A stretch of 64,000 bases of DNA from Nocardia kruczakiae NBRC 101016 (GTDB lineage Bacteria; Actinomycetota; Actinomycetes; Mycobacteriales; Mycobacteriaceae): positions 186,001 to 250,000 of the forward strand of contig NZ_BDBL01000003.1 in the NCBI RefSeq assembly GCF_001612965.1, written 5' to 3'. Within the stretch, counting starts at the first letter, position 1. Each line of letters starts with the position of its first letter. Positions 1 to 8,295 of this stretch are shown in pieces. A model generated the notes under the pieces. It ran no database searches. It worked only from the letters and a program-made list of their open reading frames with translations, and was not told where the DNA came from. The position numbers and the translations under genes are program-made.

Positions 1-69
1 ACCATCCTGCGTCGGTGCCGCGGGCTTGGCCGCGGCACCAGGGAACAGAGCATCGTCGTAGTCGGCCAA
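1..69 (-). CDS. N-terminal fragment of the next gene of the defence operon
   Basis: Directly after the methylase stop, a TTG at 69-67 opens a frame that stays open to the window edge (23 codons, beginning L/M-A-D-Y-D-D-A-L-F-P). A GGAG lies about 5 bases before it inside the end of the methylase gene. The 2-base gap and Ala/Pro-rich linker-like start suggest a fourth operon member. Related DUF499 loci often carry a helicase or nuclease at this place, but nothing here identifies the product. Confidence 0.45.
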   Translation of the reverse strand, partial: MADYDDALFPGAAAKPAAPTQDG

Positions 70-71
70 TC

Positions 72-2984
72 TCACTCCAACTCAAAGAGCGTGTCGAGCT
101 TGTCCTCGACCAGCGTGGCCACGTCGTTGACTTCCGGCAGGGTCACGTCAGAGAAGTAGAGCGTGCACAGTGTGTCAAGTCGACCGGCCTCGGGCACGAT
201 CCACTCGCCCTTGACTTTGGTGCGCGGCATTGCGTTCACCAGCCCCTGCAGAGTGGAGATGAACCCGGCATCGTTGACGTAGTCGTGCTTATCGAGGAAT
301 CGCTTCGCGGCCGGCATGCCGTCGTGCTCTGCGATATACAGGGTCGTGTCGACCGCGTCGATGATGTAGTCGAACGACTCAGCCTCGGGCCGCACGCCCG
401 GAGCGTCGGAGTCGCCACCTCGGCGCACACGCTCACTCGGAGTAAGCAGGGTGACCTTGCCCGAGGACTTAGCGACCACCTTGGCCCGCTCAAGCTCGTC
501 GATGTCGAGACCGCCAACGGCAAGCGCTAATAGGCGGGCAGTGTCGAACGGGAACTCACGGGCGGCGAAGGTGTCCCAGGCCAGCAGCACAAAGTCGGTA
601 AGCGTGTCGACCTTCGCCGCCATACCGACCAGGCGGGAGCGGCGCAGGCCAACGATCTCCTCGCGCGCTAGGGCGAGGGCTTCCTCCGGCCGCAACAACT
701 TGTCGCGGCCATCCTCGCCCGGGGTCGAGGAAAAGACCGGCCAGCTCCGCGAAATCACCGAGAGCGTCGGGCCGTATGTCGACAACAGCAGGTCCACGCC
801 CTCGATGCCGTCGTGCTGGAACTGGGTTGCCGCCTCTCGAGCTGCGCGTCGGATGTCCTGTTCGATGTCATCGAGATACACCTTGACGTCACCGTCTCGA
901 TCATCTCGCTTGCGACAGACCAGCATGATTGTGGACGCCGCCGAGTTCACGTTCGCCTGGTGCAGTGACACCTCTGACTCGGTGTTGACCGGCCATGATG
1001 TTTCGATCGTGAAACCTGCCTGCATCAAGCCCATTCCAAGGGTGTCCCACGCCTCGGCTCGCTTGTGAGTGAACATCACCGACAATATGCCGTCATCGGC
1101 GAGGACTCGAAGTGACTCCTCGAAGATGCTTGTCATCTTCGCCTCATAGTCGACGTCGGCAAGTTCCTTGCGCCGCCCGCCCATCGCCGCGAAGCGCGCC
1201 GGGTTAGCCACCGCCTCGTTTTGCTTGTCAGTCAGGTCGTCGTGGAAATAATCAGGGGCTAGGCGCCCCAGAGTGCGTTTCTCCCAGACGTAGAAGTAGT
1301 CAGCCAGCTCGGCGTACATGACATTGTCGTAGTACGGCGGGTCCATGCATATGTGGATCGCTGAGCCATCCTCAAGATCAAGCCTTGCGGCGCTCCCTTG
1401 CAGGACGGACACGTTCCTCGTCAGCCGGTCGTCGAGGTTGTCGTCGGTTTTTCCAGTCTCGTCGAGCAACCGAGCAATGCCGCCGTAGGCGTCGAGTAGC
1501 TGGTCCAGCGCCCATGAGTAAAGCGCGGTGGCACCTTCGAACTCGGCGAACGTCCACTTGAAGGAGAAGTTGTGCTTCTCGAAGACGCTACGCATCTTCT
1601 GGCGCGAAACGTCCCAGGTGGAGGCCCGAGAGTTCCAATTGAGCGCCTTGCCCTGCATCAGTGCAAGCTCAAAGAGGATGGCATCGGCCGACCCGCCGAG
1701 CGACTCCTGGACCTCAGGCACGATGCGTGCGAACTCTTCGCTGAAGACCCCGTGCACCAAGGCTTGACGCGGAGTGAAGAAGTCGAGCCAGGAGTTGATG
1801 CCATACATACGGTGACCGCGGTCATAATTGGCTTCTGCCGGGATTTCTTCAGACGGCAAAATGTCCGTCACCTGCCATAGCAGCTTCACCTCTTCAAGCT
1901 CCGCCTCGGCGGCAGCAATGGCGTCGAGGTCCATCTGGTTGGGTGCCCGGAAAGTACGTTCGCCAGAAGGCTTGCGGATGGCCACTGCGTAGAGGACCTG
2001 TCTCATCTGGTCGGACTGTGCGGCCTTCTTTATGTAGTCGCCGTCGATGACGAGGTTGTCGTATGGAGAGATGGCCTTGCCCCGAGCGGTGGTACCAGTG
2101 GAAGCATCGGTCTTGTCGATCTCTCTACCGAGGGCAACCTCGAAGATCGGCTCGACCAGGTCAACGCCATCGCACTGGGTGAGCAACCGGACGGCTGCTT
2201 CCTTGCCTGCGGTCTTGCGGAGCCACTTATCAGGCAAGAGCGGGACGAGGCGACCGGTACGAGGGCAGGGGATGGCGTTGGCGTACAGATAGGTGGCGAC
2301 TGTCTCAGCCCTGCCGTGTGGGAAGTATTCCTTGAGGCGTCCCTCGACGCGCTGGACGAGGATGCCACCCCACTTCTTAAGGTCCGGAAGAAGATCGACC
2401 CCGCGGGTCGCCGGGATCTCGACGCCTGCTTTGAGCACGCTCGCGGCCACGCCGTTCAGATCGTTGGCAACGACCGGAAGGCCGAGTCGGCTGGCGGACC
2501 ACGGAATCGACCCGCCACCGGCGGTCGGGTCCACGATCAGGGGGAGCTTGCCCCACGTGTGGACCAACACGGCATGGAGCAGGTCGATGTCCTTGCGCGG
2601 GATCGCGTTCCGGAATGCCTGTCTGTAGGTGTACGGGTTGGGAATCCGCTGGCCTGTTGCAACAGCGACGTCATAAAGGCGGCGGGCCGTGACCGGATCA
2701 CCCCAGATGCCGACGAGATGGAGTAACCAGCGGCGGTAGGCCGCCTCATCCCGGAGTTCGACGGCATCAGGAAACGACTTGGCGAGCTCCTCGGACCATG
2801 CGGGAAGCACGCCTGCAAGAACGACGGCTGCAGAGGCAACGAGGGGGCGCCGGGCCCACCAGATATGGAGGAAGGAGAGTGGTGGAAGCGCTGAGGCGGC
2901 GCCGCGTTCGCGGCGGGACTCGATGCCGAGCTCGGCGACGGGGAGCCAGTCCTCGATGAGAACGCGCGGCTTAGTGCTGCTCAG
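72..2984 (-). CDS. DUF1156-type DNA adenine methylase of a DUF499 defence operon (CTG start)
   Basis: Large protein of the DUF1156 group, probably an N6-adenine DNA methyltransferase acting in phage defence. The S-adenosylmethionine site appears as VDPTAGGGSIPWSA and the catalytic motif as DPPYYDN in the middle of the protein. The first conventional start (GTG at 2810) lies inside the conserved N-terminal domain. Upstream the frame stays open and encodes the family signature (KPRVLIEDWLP, then LHIWWARRPL) back to a stop at 2999. The only plausible initiator is CTG at 2984-2982, preceded by AAAGGA with a 7-base spacer, giving 970 residues. The upstream partner gene ends 12 bases before it, so the genes are co-transcribed. 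What I see is the motifs; the defence role is inferred from family and context. Confidence 0.82.
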   Translation of the reverse strand: MSSTKPRVLIEDWLPVAELGIESRRERGAASALPPLSFLHIWWARRPLVASAAVVLAGVLPAWSEELAKSFPDAVELRDEAAYRRWLLHLVGIWGDPVTARRLYDVAVATGQRIPNPYTYRQAFRNAIPRKDIDLLHAVLVHTWGKLPLIVDPTAGGGSIPWSASRLGLPVVANDLNGVAASVLKAGVEIPATRGVDLLPDLKKWGGILVQRVEGRLKEYFPHGRAETVATYLYANAIPCPRTGRLVPLLPDKWLRKTAGKEAAVRLLTQCDGVDLVEPIFEVALGREIDKTDASTGTTARGKAISPYDNLVIDGDYIKKAAQSDQMRQVLYAVAIRKPSGERTFRAPNQMDLDAIAAAEAELEEVKLLWQVTDILPSEEIPAEANYDRGHRMYGINSWLDFFTPRQALVHGVFSEEFARIVPEVQESLGGSADAILFELALMQGKALNWNSRASTWDVSRQKMRSVFEKHNFSFKWTFAEFEGATALYSWALDQLLDAYGGIARLLDETGKTDDNLDDRLTRNVSVLQGSAARLDLEDGSAIHICMDPPYYDNVMYAELADYFYVWEKRTLGRLAPDYFHDDLTDKQNEAVANPARFAAMGGRRKELADVDYEAKMTSIFEESLRVLADDGILSVMFTHKRAEAWDTLGMGLMQAGFTIETSWPVNTESEVSLHQANVNSAASTIMLVCRKRDDRDGDVKVYLDDIEQDIRRAAREAATQFQHDGIEGVDLLLSTYGPTLSVISRSWPVFSSTPGEDGRDKLLRPEEALALAREEIVGLRRSRLVGMAAKVDTLTDFVLLAWDTFAAREFPFDTARLLALAVGGLDIDELERAKVVAKSSGKVTLLTPSERVRRGGDSDAPGVRPEAESFDYIIDAVDTTLYIAEHDGMPAAKRFLDKHDYVNDAGFISTLQGLVNAMPRTKVKGEWIVPEAGRLDTLCTLYFSDVTLPEVNDVATLVEDKLDTLFELE

Positions 2985-2996
2985 GTTCGGGTCCTT

Positions 2997-3467
2997 TCAG
3001 TCGTCAGAGAGGAGGATACGGAGGGCTTTACGGGCGCGACTGGCGTCAACTCCGACGCACTTCGAATACCAGTAGTAGGTCTCCTCGGTGCTCATGGCGT
3101 TGACGCCGGCGACAAGAGCTCGAACGCGCTCATGCTTCGCGATGGGTTGGGTGGCCAAAAGAATCAGTGCCAGACGTACGCCGTCCGGTTCGGTGAGCCG
3201 TATGGGCACTTTGCGGGTGAAGGTCAGTACGCTGGACTGGTAGCCCGACCGCTTCACGGCAGCGAACAGGGCGTCCATGACCCGGCCCGTCTGCCGCGGA
3301 GTAAGGGTAACGACGGTCGCGGTTAGGGCCGCGGTGGCCTCACCGTAAGTCTCCTCAATTGTGAGGCCGTAGGTCTCTCCGGAGCCGGGCTTCACGGTGA
3401 GACGAAACCCGCGGACGCCATCGACGGCAGCGAGCCGTCGACTCGGGACCGTCATGAGTTCGGGCAT
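2997..3467 (-). CDS. small partner protein of the DUF499/DUF1156 operon
   Basis: 156-residue protein between the DUF499 ATPase and the methylase, with gaps of 2 and 12 bases, so clearly one operon. Its C-terminal part (ETYYWYSKC, then RARKALRILL) looks conserved and helical; no catalytic motif or membrane segment is visible. Small proteins in this place are named DUF3780 or DUF7680 in other genomes. I cannot decide between these from the sequence. The ATG at 3467 is preceded by GAGGTGA inside the end of the DUF499 gene. Probably a structural or regulatory subunit of the system. Confidence 0.72.
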   Translation of the reverse strand: MPELMTVPSRRLAAVDGVRGFRLTVKPGSGETYGLTIEETYGEATAALTATVVTLTPRQTGRVMDALFAAVKRSGYQSSVLTFTRKVPIRLTEPDGVRLALILLATQPIAKHERVRALVAGVNAMSTEETYYWYSKCVGVDASRARKALRILLSDD

Positions 3468-3469
3468 GG

Positions 3470-6400
3470 TTATTTGGTCACCTCGGCCGTCATCGTTGTG
3501 TTCTTCATGCCGAGCTTCTTGATTACATCGTGGATATGCAGGAACTGGGGGTCATCGACGTCGAGTGCCGGGTCGAACCGGAACGTGAGGGTGACATCAC
3601 CGACCACCTTCGTGGCGGCGGTGAGCGCCTTCTTTGCGTGGCCATACACCATTTGGAAGTCGGCGCGCTCGGCGGTGCCTTGGAACTGTATGCCGCCTCC
3701 GGTCAGTCCTTTGTACTCGGCACGGATGGTGGAGCGGACGGAGATTGTCTGCTTCTGCAGCATGCCGAGACAGGCAACGGCGAGGTCGAGGTCACTGGTG
3801 CCAGACGCAGCATCCGCACTCACCTTCAAAGTGAGGGTCGAAATGGTGCGAATCGTGTAGTCGGAGACGGCGTCGATCAGAATCTGCATGGCAACTCCAC
3901 CGGCACCGTTCGCAGTAAAGGTTTTAGAAGTGGCTGTGCGGGTGGGGATCTCGACGCCGATTGCGTCGGCGGTCTCACGAGGCAGGATGTGGAGGGTGTC
4001 GAGGCCCTTGTCCTTGATCGCCGATGGTGAGAGCGCCCGGACGCCCGCGGCGGGCTCGGTGTCAGTGACCACGATCCAGCGGTACTCGCTGGACTGCACG
4101 GCGGTGGCCAGCAGCTCGAGAACCTCGGTCTTGGAGGGCTCGCCACCGCACGTAACCTCCAGGCGGGCGCGGAGTTCAGAACCGGTCAGCTGGTCCCCGG
4201 TGAGCACCGAGCGGATGTCGGTCTGGGTGGGTTTACGCACCAGCAGGCCACGCTTCTGCGCCTCGATCATGGTCATGACTTCGGTGTCGGCACTGAATGC
4301 AATCGACATGCCGGCCTGGTTGTTTGCCGTGTAAGCCTTCCCCTTGGCGGAGTCGTAGTAGACCCAGTTGTCGTGGTTGACGCCGTTGACGATCGCGTCG
4401 CGCAGCAGGGAGATATTACGGACGATGGGGACCTTGTGGTCAGACCAGAAGTAATCGGCGATGGAGGCGGTGCTCGTGGCCTCCTTGTTGGCCCAGGTAC
4501 GGGTGCGCAGGAACGATGACGTGAATTCGCTGGTGCGGATTTTGCCCTCGTCCGTCAGCAGGGTGATGACTGCGGAGGTGGCATTCTTTGGGTCACCCTG
4601 GGCCTGGGCGGGGAGCTCACGGTGACGCAGGTAGCCAGTGGCCTTCTCATCGGCCGGGTAGTAGATGTGCTTGAAACACCGGGTGACGGCGATGCGCGCC
4701 TGGAGGCGGGCCTCCTTGTCGTACGCCTCGACCTTTCTGCGGACCTCCTCGCTGAACTGGCCTAGCCGATGGGTGTCGGACGCGAGATTATTGGAGGCGA
4801 TCAGCGAGCGTGCCCGGTCCTTAAGTACGTGGATCTGCTCGGCGTCGGCGATCGCGAAAACCAAGGAGTTGCGGTATGTGCGGGGCGTGCCAACCGAGCC
4901 GACCTTGTCGAGCATCTCCACAATCTGCGTCGGCGGCTGGTTTGCGTGGCGCTGGTCAACGGCTACGGCATCGTGGTCAAGCACGACCATCCGTAGCGTG
5001 CCCTTGTCTGGAATCTCGGCGGGGCCTGACGGGAAATGGATCGCGGTGACACCACCGTCGTTCGCGAACGCCTTCGTTATCAGGCTGCGTACTTCCGCGG
5101 CGACCGTGGTGTTGGCGACATTCCGTTTCTCCGTCTCAATTATGGCGTTGACATTGGGCTCGATATTGAAACGCCACCGAGAGCCGTCGTAGGACAGATG
5201 CCAGAAAACCTTCTCCGACTCGGTCAACGCCTTATCGAAGATGTTGGCGTCCTCACCGGGGCGCAAGGTGCCAACCAGCCAATCGTTGCGACCCGCCCCG
5301 GCCGTGGCGACCATCTCCAGAGAGTGGGTGAACACGGTACGGGCCACACGGGTGGCGTACGCAGGCTTGCCAGGAAAGACATCAGCATCGACGGCAGCTG
5401 CGTGGGAGGTTTTGGAGGCGAAGTCGCCCTTGGCCACACTCGCATACTCAGCGCGGCCGAGGCCATCGGTGAGGTGGTTGAGGACCGGCTCGTTGGAATA
5501 GTCGATGTCGCCGACGTTGATGACCGCTGCGTCATCGCTGGTGGCGTAGATGTTCGCCACGACCTCGGCCAGAAGCTTCAGCGCGCCGCGGGCGCGCTGA
5601 AAATCAGTAATATTGCCCAGGCGCTTATCGAGGACCCGGACTAGCTCGGGGTGGAATGGGTACGTCTTGGTGACTAGGTCTGCATAGGTAGCAGGGTGCT
5701 CGGCTCCGCCGGCGAGCTGCTCAGTCTTACCAAGCTTTTCGTAGAAATCCCGGTACGCCTCCCCTGCCGCCTTGGCAGCGCCCTCATCCACAGACACGAA
5801 GAGGCGCTTCTTGAGAATTTCGCCAATCTCGTTGTCATTGGCTGGCTTAATCACCGCGCTCGGCTGCACCGCGCGGGTCATCAAGTCACCCGTTTCCTGA
5901 GCTGCCTTGACAGAGGCCGTGTTGGCGGCGTCGACCTTCTCCTTCTCTTCACCGGTCAGCTCGCTGATCTCGGTGGTTTCCGCCCCGAAAGCGTTGGTGG
6001 TCGCTGCCAGGGTAATGATCACCGAGACCTTGTTGGTGGGGTCGGAGGCAACCTCGAAGAGGTTACCGAGGAAGACAGGAATCGCGCCGGCCATGCGGCG
6101 TACGTCTTCACTGCCGGAGGAAGTCACCGCCCGAAGGTGCTTGGCGACCTCGTCGATGATGACTACCGTCGGCTTGCCGCCGAATGCTGCTTTGATCGTG
6201 GCTGTGCCCGGAGCAGTGCGTTGGGCATCGTTCGCCCCCATCACTGCGAAGGCGTCTTCACCGATCTGGGCTGCCATCTCACCCCACATTGTGTAGGTGC
6301 GATGGCCATTGGTCTCAAGTCCATTCGTGGGGTCGAGGACATCGCCGACTAGGGCTGCGACCTGGACCGGACCGTCAGGAAGCAGGTTCGGGTCGAGGAA

Positions 6401-6751
6401 CTCGGCGATGTTGGAGGGTCGCGCACCTGTGGCAAGGTGGTAGACGGCTGTCAGGCCGTGGGTCTTTCCGCCACCGAATGAAGTGGTCGGGCGGAGCACC
6501 CCGTTTTCCCCAGCGATCCCCTTCGCTCCACTGAGACGGCCAAAGGTCTTGGTAAGCAGCGTCTTCAGACCGCTCGTGGGGTAAGTCTGCGCGAAGAATG
6601 CCTCCGCATCGCCGTAGACCGGATAGTGCTCCGGCTCCCGGACCACCTTGTCCAATTGCGCTGCGAAGTGGTTGTCCGCCAACCCGCCTTCGAGTACGTC
6701 ATCCCGTGGAACGCAAGCCTTCCGCAGAGCCACCAGGCTCGACGTTGCCAT
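3470..6751 (-). CDS. DUF499 AAA-type ATPase of an anti-phage system
   Basis: 1093-residue cytoplasmic ATPase of the DUF499 family. A glycine-rich P-loop (SFGGGKTHGL, residues 91-100) and a Walker B strand (PTVVIIDEVAKHL, about 194-206) are both intact. The family is known from defence islands with DUF1156 methylases; it presumably powers target recognition or DNA translocation. The ATG at 6751 has a strong AGGAGG 7 bases upstream. It is the first gene of a minus-strand operon with the small partner and the methylase. The long gap in front of it (about 1 kb) should contain its promoter, though I could not pick boxes with confidence. Confidence 0.88.
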   Translation of the reverse strand: MATSSLVALRKACVPRDDVLEGGLADNHFAAQLDKVVREPEHYPVYGDAEAFFAQTYPTSGLKTLLTKTFGRLSGAKGIAGENGVLRPTTSFGGGKTHGLTAVYHLATGARPSNIAEFLDPNLLPDGPVQVAALVGDVLDPTNGLETNGHRTYTMWGEMAAQIGEDAFAVMGANDAQRTAPGTATIKAAFGGKPTVVIIDEVAKHLRAVTSSGSEDVRRMAGAIPVFLGNLFEVASDPTNKVSVIITLAATTNAFGAETTEISELTGEEKEKVDAANTASVKAAQETGDLMTRAVQPSAVIKPANDNEIGEILKKRLFVSVDEGAAKAAGEAYRDFYEKLGKTEQLAGGAEHPATYADLVTKTYPFHPELVRVLDKRLGNITDFQRARGALKLLAEVVANIYATSDDAAVINVGDIDYSNEPVLNHLTDGLGRAEYASVAKGDFASKTSHAAAVDADVFPGKPAYATRVARTVFTHSLEMVATAGAGRNDWLVGTLRPGEDANIFDKALTESEKVFWHLSYDGSRWRFNIEPNVNAIIETEKRNVANTTVAAEVRSLITKAFANDGGVTAIHFPSGPAEIPDKGTLRMVVLDHDAVAVDQRHANQPPTQIVEMLDKVGSVGTPRTYRNSLVFAIADAEQIHVLKDRARSLIASNNLASDTHRLGQFSEEVRRKVEAYDKEARLQARIAVTRCFKHIYYPADEKATGYLRHRELPAQAQGDPKNATSAVITLLTDEGKIRTSEFTSSFLRTRTWANKEATSTASIADYFWSDHKVPIVRNISLLRDAIVNGVNHDNWVYYDSAKGKAYTANNQAGMSIAFSADTEVMTMIEAQKRGLLVRKPTQTDIRSVLTGDQLTGSELRARLEVTCGGEPSKTEVLELLATAVQSSEYRWIVVTDTEPAAGVRALSPSAIKDKGLDTLHILPRETADAIGVEIPTRTATSKTFTANGAGGVAMQILIDAVSDYTIRTISTLTLKVSADAASGTSDLDLAVACLGMLQKQTISVRSTIRAEYKGLTGGGIQFQGTAERADFQMVYGHAKKALTAATKVVGDVTLTFRFDPALDVDDPQFLHIHDVIKKLGMKNTTMTAEVTK

Positions 6752-7730
6752 GCCTCCCCCTCCTGTTGTTCGGACACCGCGGATGCGGCATCACTTCTCG
6801 ACCTGCTCATCATGTTAAGCGGGCCACCGACAACTTCGCCGAACAGCGAGCATAGGGCTCATAGTTCCTCAGCCGGACTGCGGTGGCCGCGGCATGGGCC
6901 CGATGACGAACTTCACCGCGCTTCGACGATGGACTGCTACGACGTCCCATAGTTCCTCGCCAAGACACCGCCGCCGAGGACGGAACGCCCTCCGACTACC
7001 GCAAAATGCCCCTGCCCAATCGCTGTACAAGGTTCCCGCTAGCTGGTCCACTCCACGCCACACGAATTTAGAAGCCCTGAACACAGCGAGACAGACCACC
7101 GCGCCCGACACTTCGCGGCCCTTCACCCGAACCCGCTACCGAGTAGAACCACACAGACCCGGCCGCCACCATCACCTACCGTCCTACTCGACAGCAACCC
7201 GCCGACCCGGACACCCACACCACCGATCTACGGGGATATTTGGCTTCGACCAGCAACTACCACCCGGAAACCGCAGTTCATCCCCGTTCCGATGCTCGAT
7301 GTACCCTCCTGAGGGCATGGGCCTGCGACAGCAGTCCGCGCCCGCCTGTAGCGTCGACCGATAATCCTGGTGTCGGCGGTCACCACGTCTCACACGCTTC
7401 GTACGCCGGTTGGCCTCAGCGGCTCCGAGCCGACACACCTCAACCGCATACGTACACGAGACCTACTACCGTCCCAAACCCGCTGGAAGCAGCATCAATA
7501 GATGCGCTCGCTGACGCGACCGGTCCAGCCCTGGCGCTGCGATACGATCGAATCCCGATCAGCTCGGCGCTCGGAACTATCACCGCAGTTTCGGGCATCG
7601 ACATTTTTCCAAGAGGCGATGTTCGCCGGCATGCCAGCTCGGATCGGATATCAAAGGCATAGCGTGTTATCCAGCGTCCGGAGCCCGAGATTCTGGCGAC
7701 TGTGGATCGTGTCGAGCGCCGATTGGCGGC
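6752..7730 (+). other. 979-bp gap without a convincing gene
   Basis: Open frames here overlap each other, have no good ribosome site and translate into Arg/Pro/Ser-rich, low-complexity protein, so none is called. The left end should hold the DUF499 operon promoter. Around 7463-7560 it carries one copy of a dispersed repeat (listed separately). The rest looks like decayed DNA. Confidence 0.55.
7463..7560 (+). repeat. dispersed repeat, copy A
   Basis: About 90 bases that align by eye with 20792-20888: both contain AAACCCGYTGGAAGCA, GATGCGCTC and then GCGACCGGTCCAGCC in the same order with similar spacing. Neither copy lies inside a recognisable gene. It could be the conserved promoter or start region of a gene family whose body was lost, or a recombination footprint. 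Confidence 0.6.
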
Positions 7731-8141
7731 TCAGCCAAGGTAGGGGTAGCAGCCTGAAAGAAAGTCACCGATCTGCTGACGCATCCTGGGGTGGATGTCG
7801 TACTCGTCCAGGTCCGCTGGCGCGACGAAGGCCACGCCGTCTGCTTCATCGTTGATCGTCGGTTCACCGGAGATCGGCCGGCCGATGTAGGTGTTCTCGT
7901 ACTGCTGGCGGACTTCGCCATCGGTATAGGCGACGATGTGATTCGGATTGCTATACACGCCAAGAAATCCCGTGATCTCAGCCGTGATGCCTGTTTCCTC
8001 CTGGCACTCCCGGATGGCGCAGTCCGCCGCGGTCTCGCCGACGTCCATAGCGCCACCGGGCAGTGCCCACTGGCCGGTGTCGCGGCGACGTTGCAGCAGG
8101 ATGGCTCCCTGGTCGTCAGTGCCAAGCAGATTGCACGCCAC
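7731..8141 (-). CDS. Nudix hydrolase, N-terminus cut by a nonsense codon
   Basis: Nudix pyrophosphohydrolase, acting on a nucleoside diphosphate linked to another group. The Nudix box is complete: GAMDVGETAADCAIRECQEE then TGI. Upstream the frame continues in family style from an ATG at 8198 with an AAAGG site (MGRIEYYNDPAAPKPN), but codon 17 is TAA (8148-8150) where homologues have a sense codon before LVVACNLL. Expression of this shortened form would need the GTG at 8141 and would lose the first strand. It may therefore be a recent pseudogene. It sits 154 bases after the ADP-ribosylglycohydrolase on the same strand; Nudix enzymes can act on ADP-ribose, but this subfamily is common, so a link is only a guess. 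Confidence 0.7.
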   Translation of the reverse strand: MACNLLGTDDQGAILLQRRRDTGQWALPGGAMDVGETAADCAIRECQEETGITAEITGFLGVYSNPNHIVAYTDGEVRQQYENTYIGRPISGEPTINDEADGVAFVAPADLDEYDIHPRMRQQIGDFLSGCYPYLG

Positions 8142-8295
8142 AACCAGTTAATTCGGCTTCGGCGCCGCGGGATCGTTGTAGTACTCAATCCTGCCCATGA
8201 CGTGCCTTTCAGTTAGGAGCCCCGGGCCGCGCGTCGGCCCAAACAGCGTCGAAGCTCTACAGATCCTGCACAGTCGATGCCCTTGGTCCGCCGGC

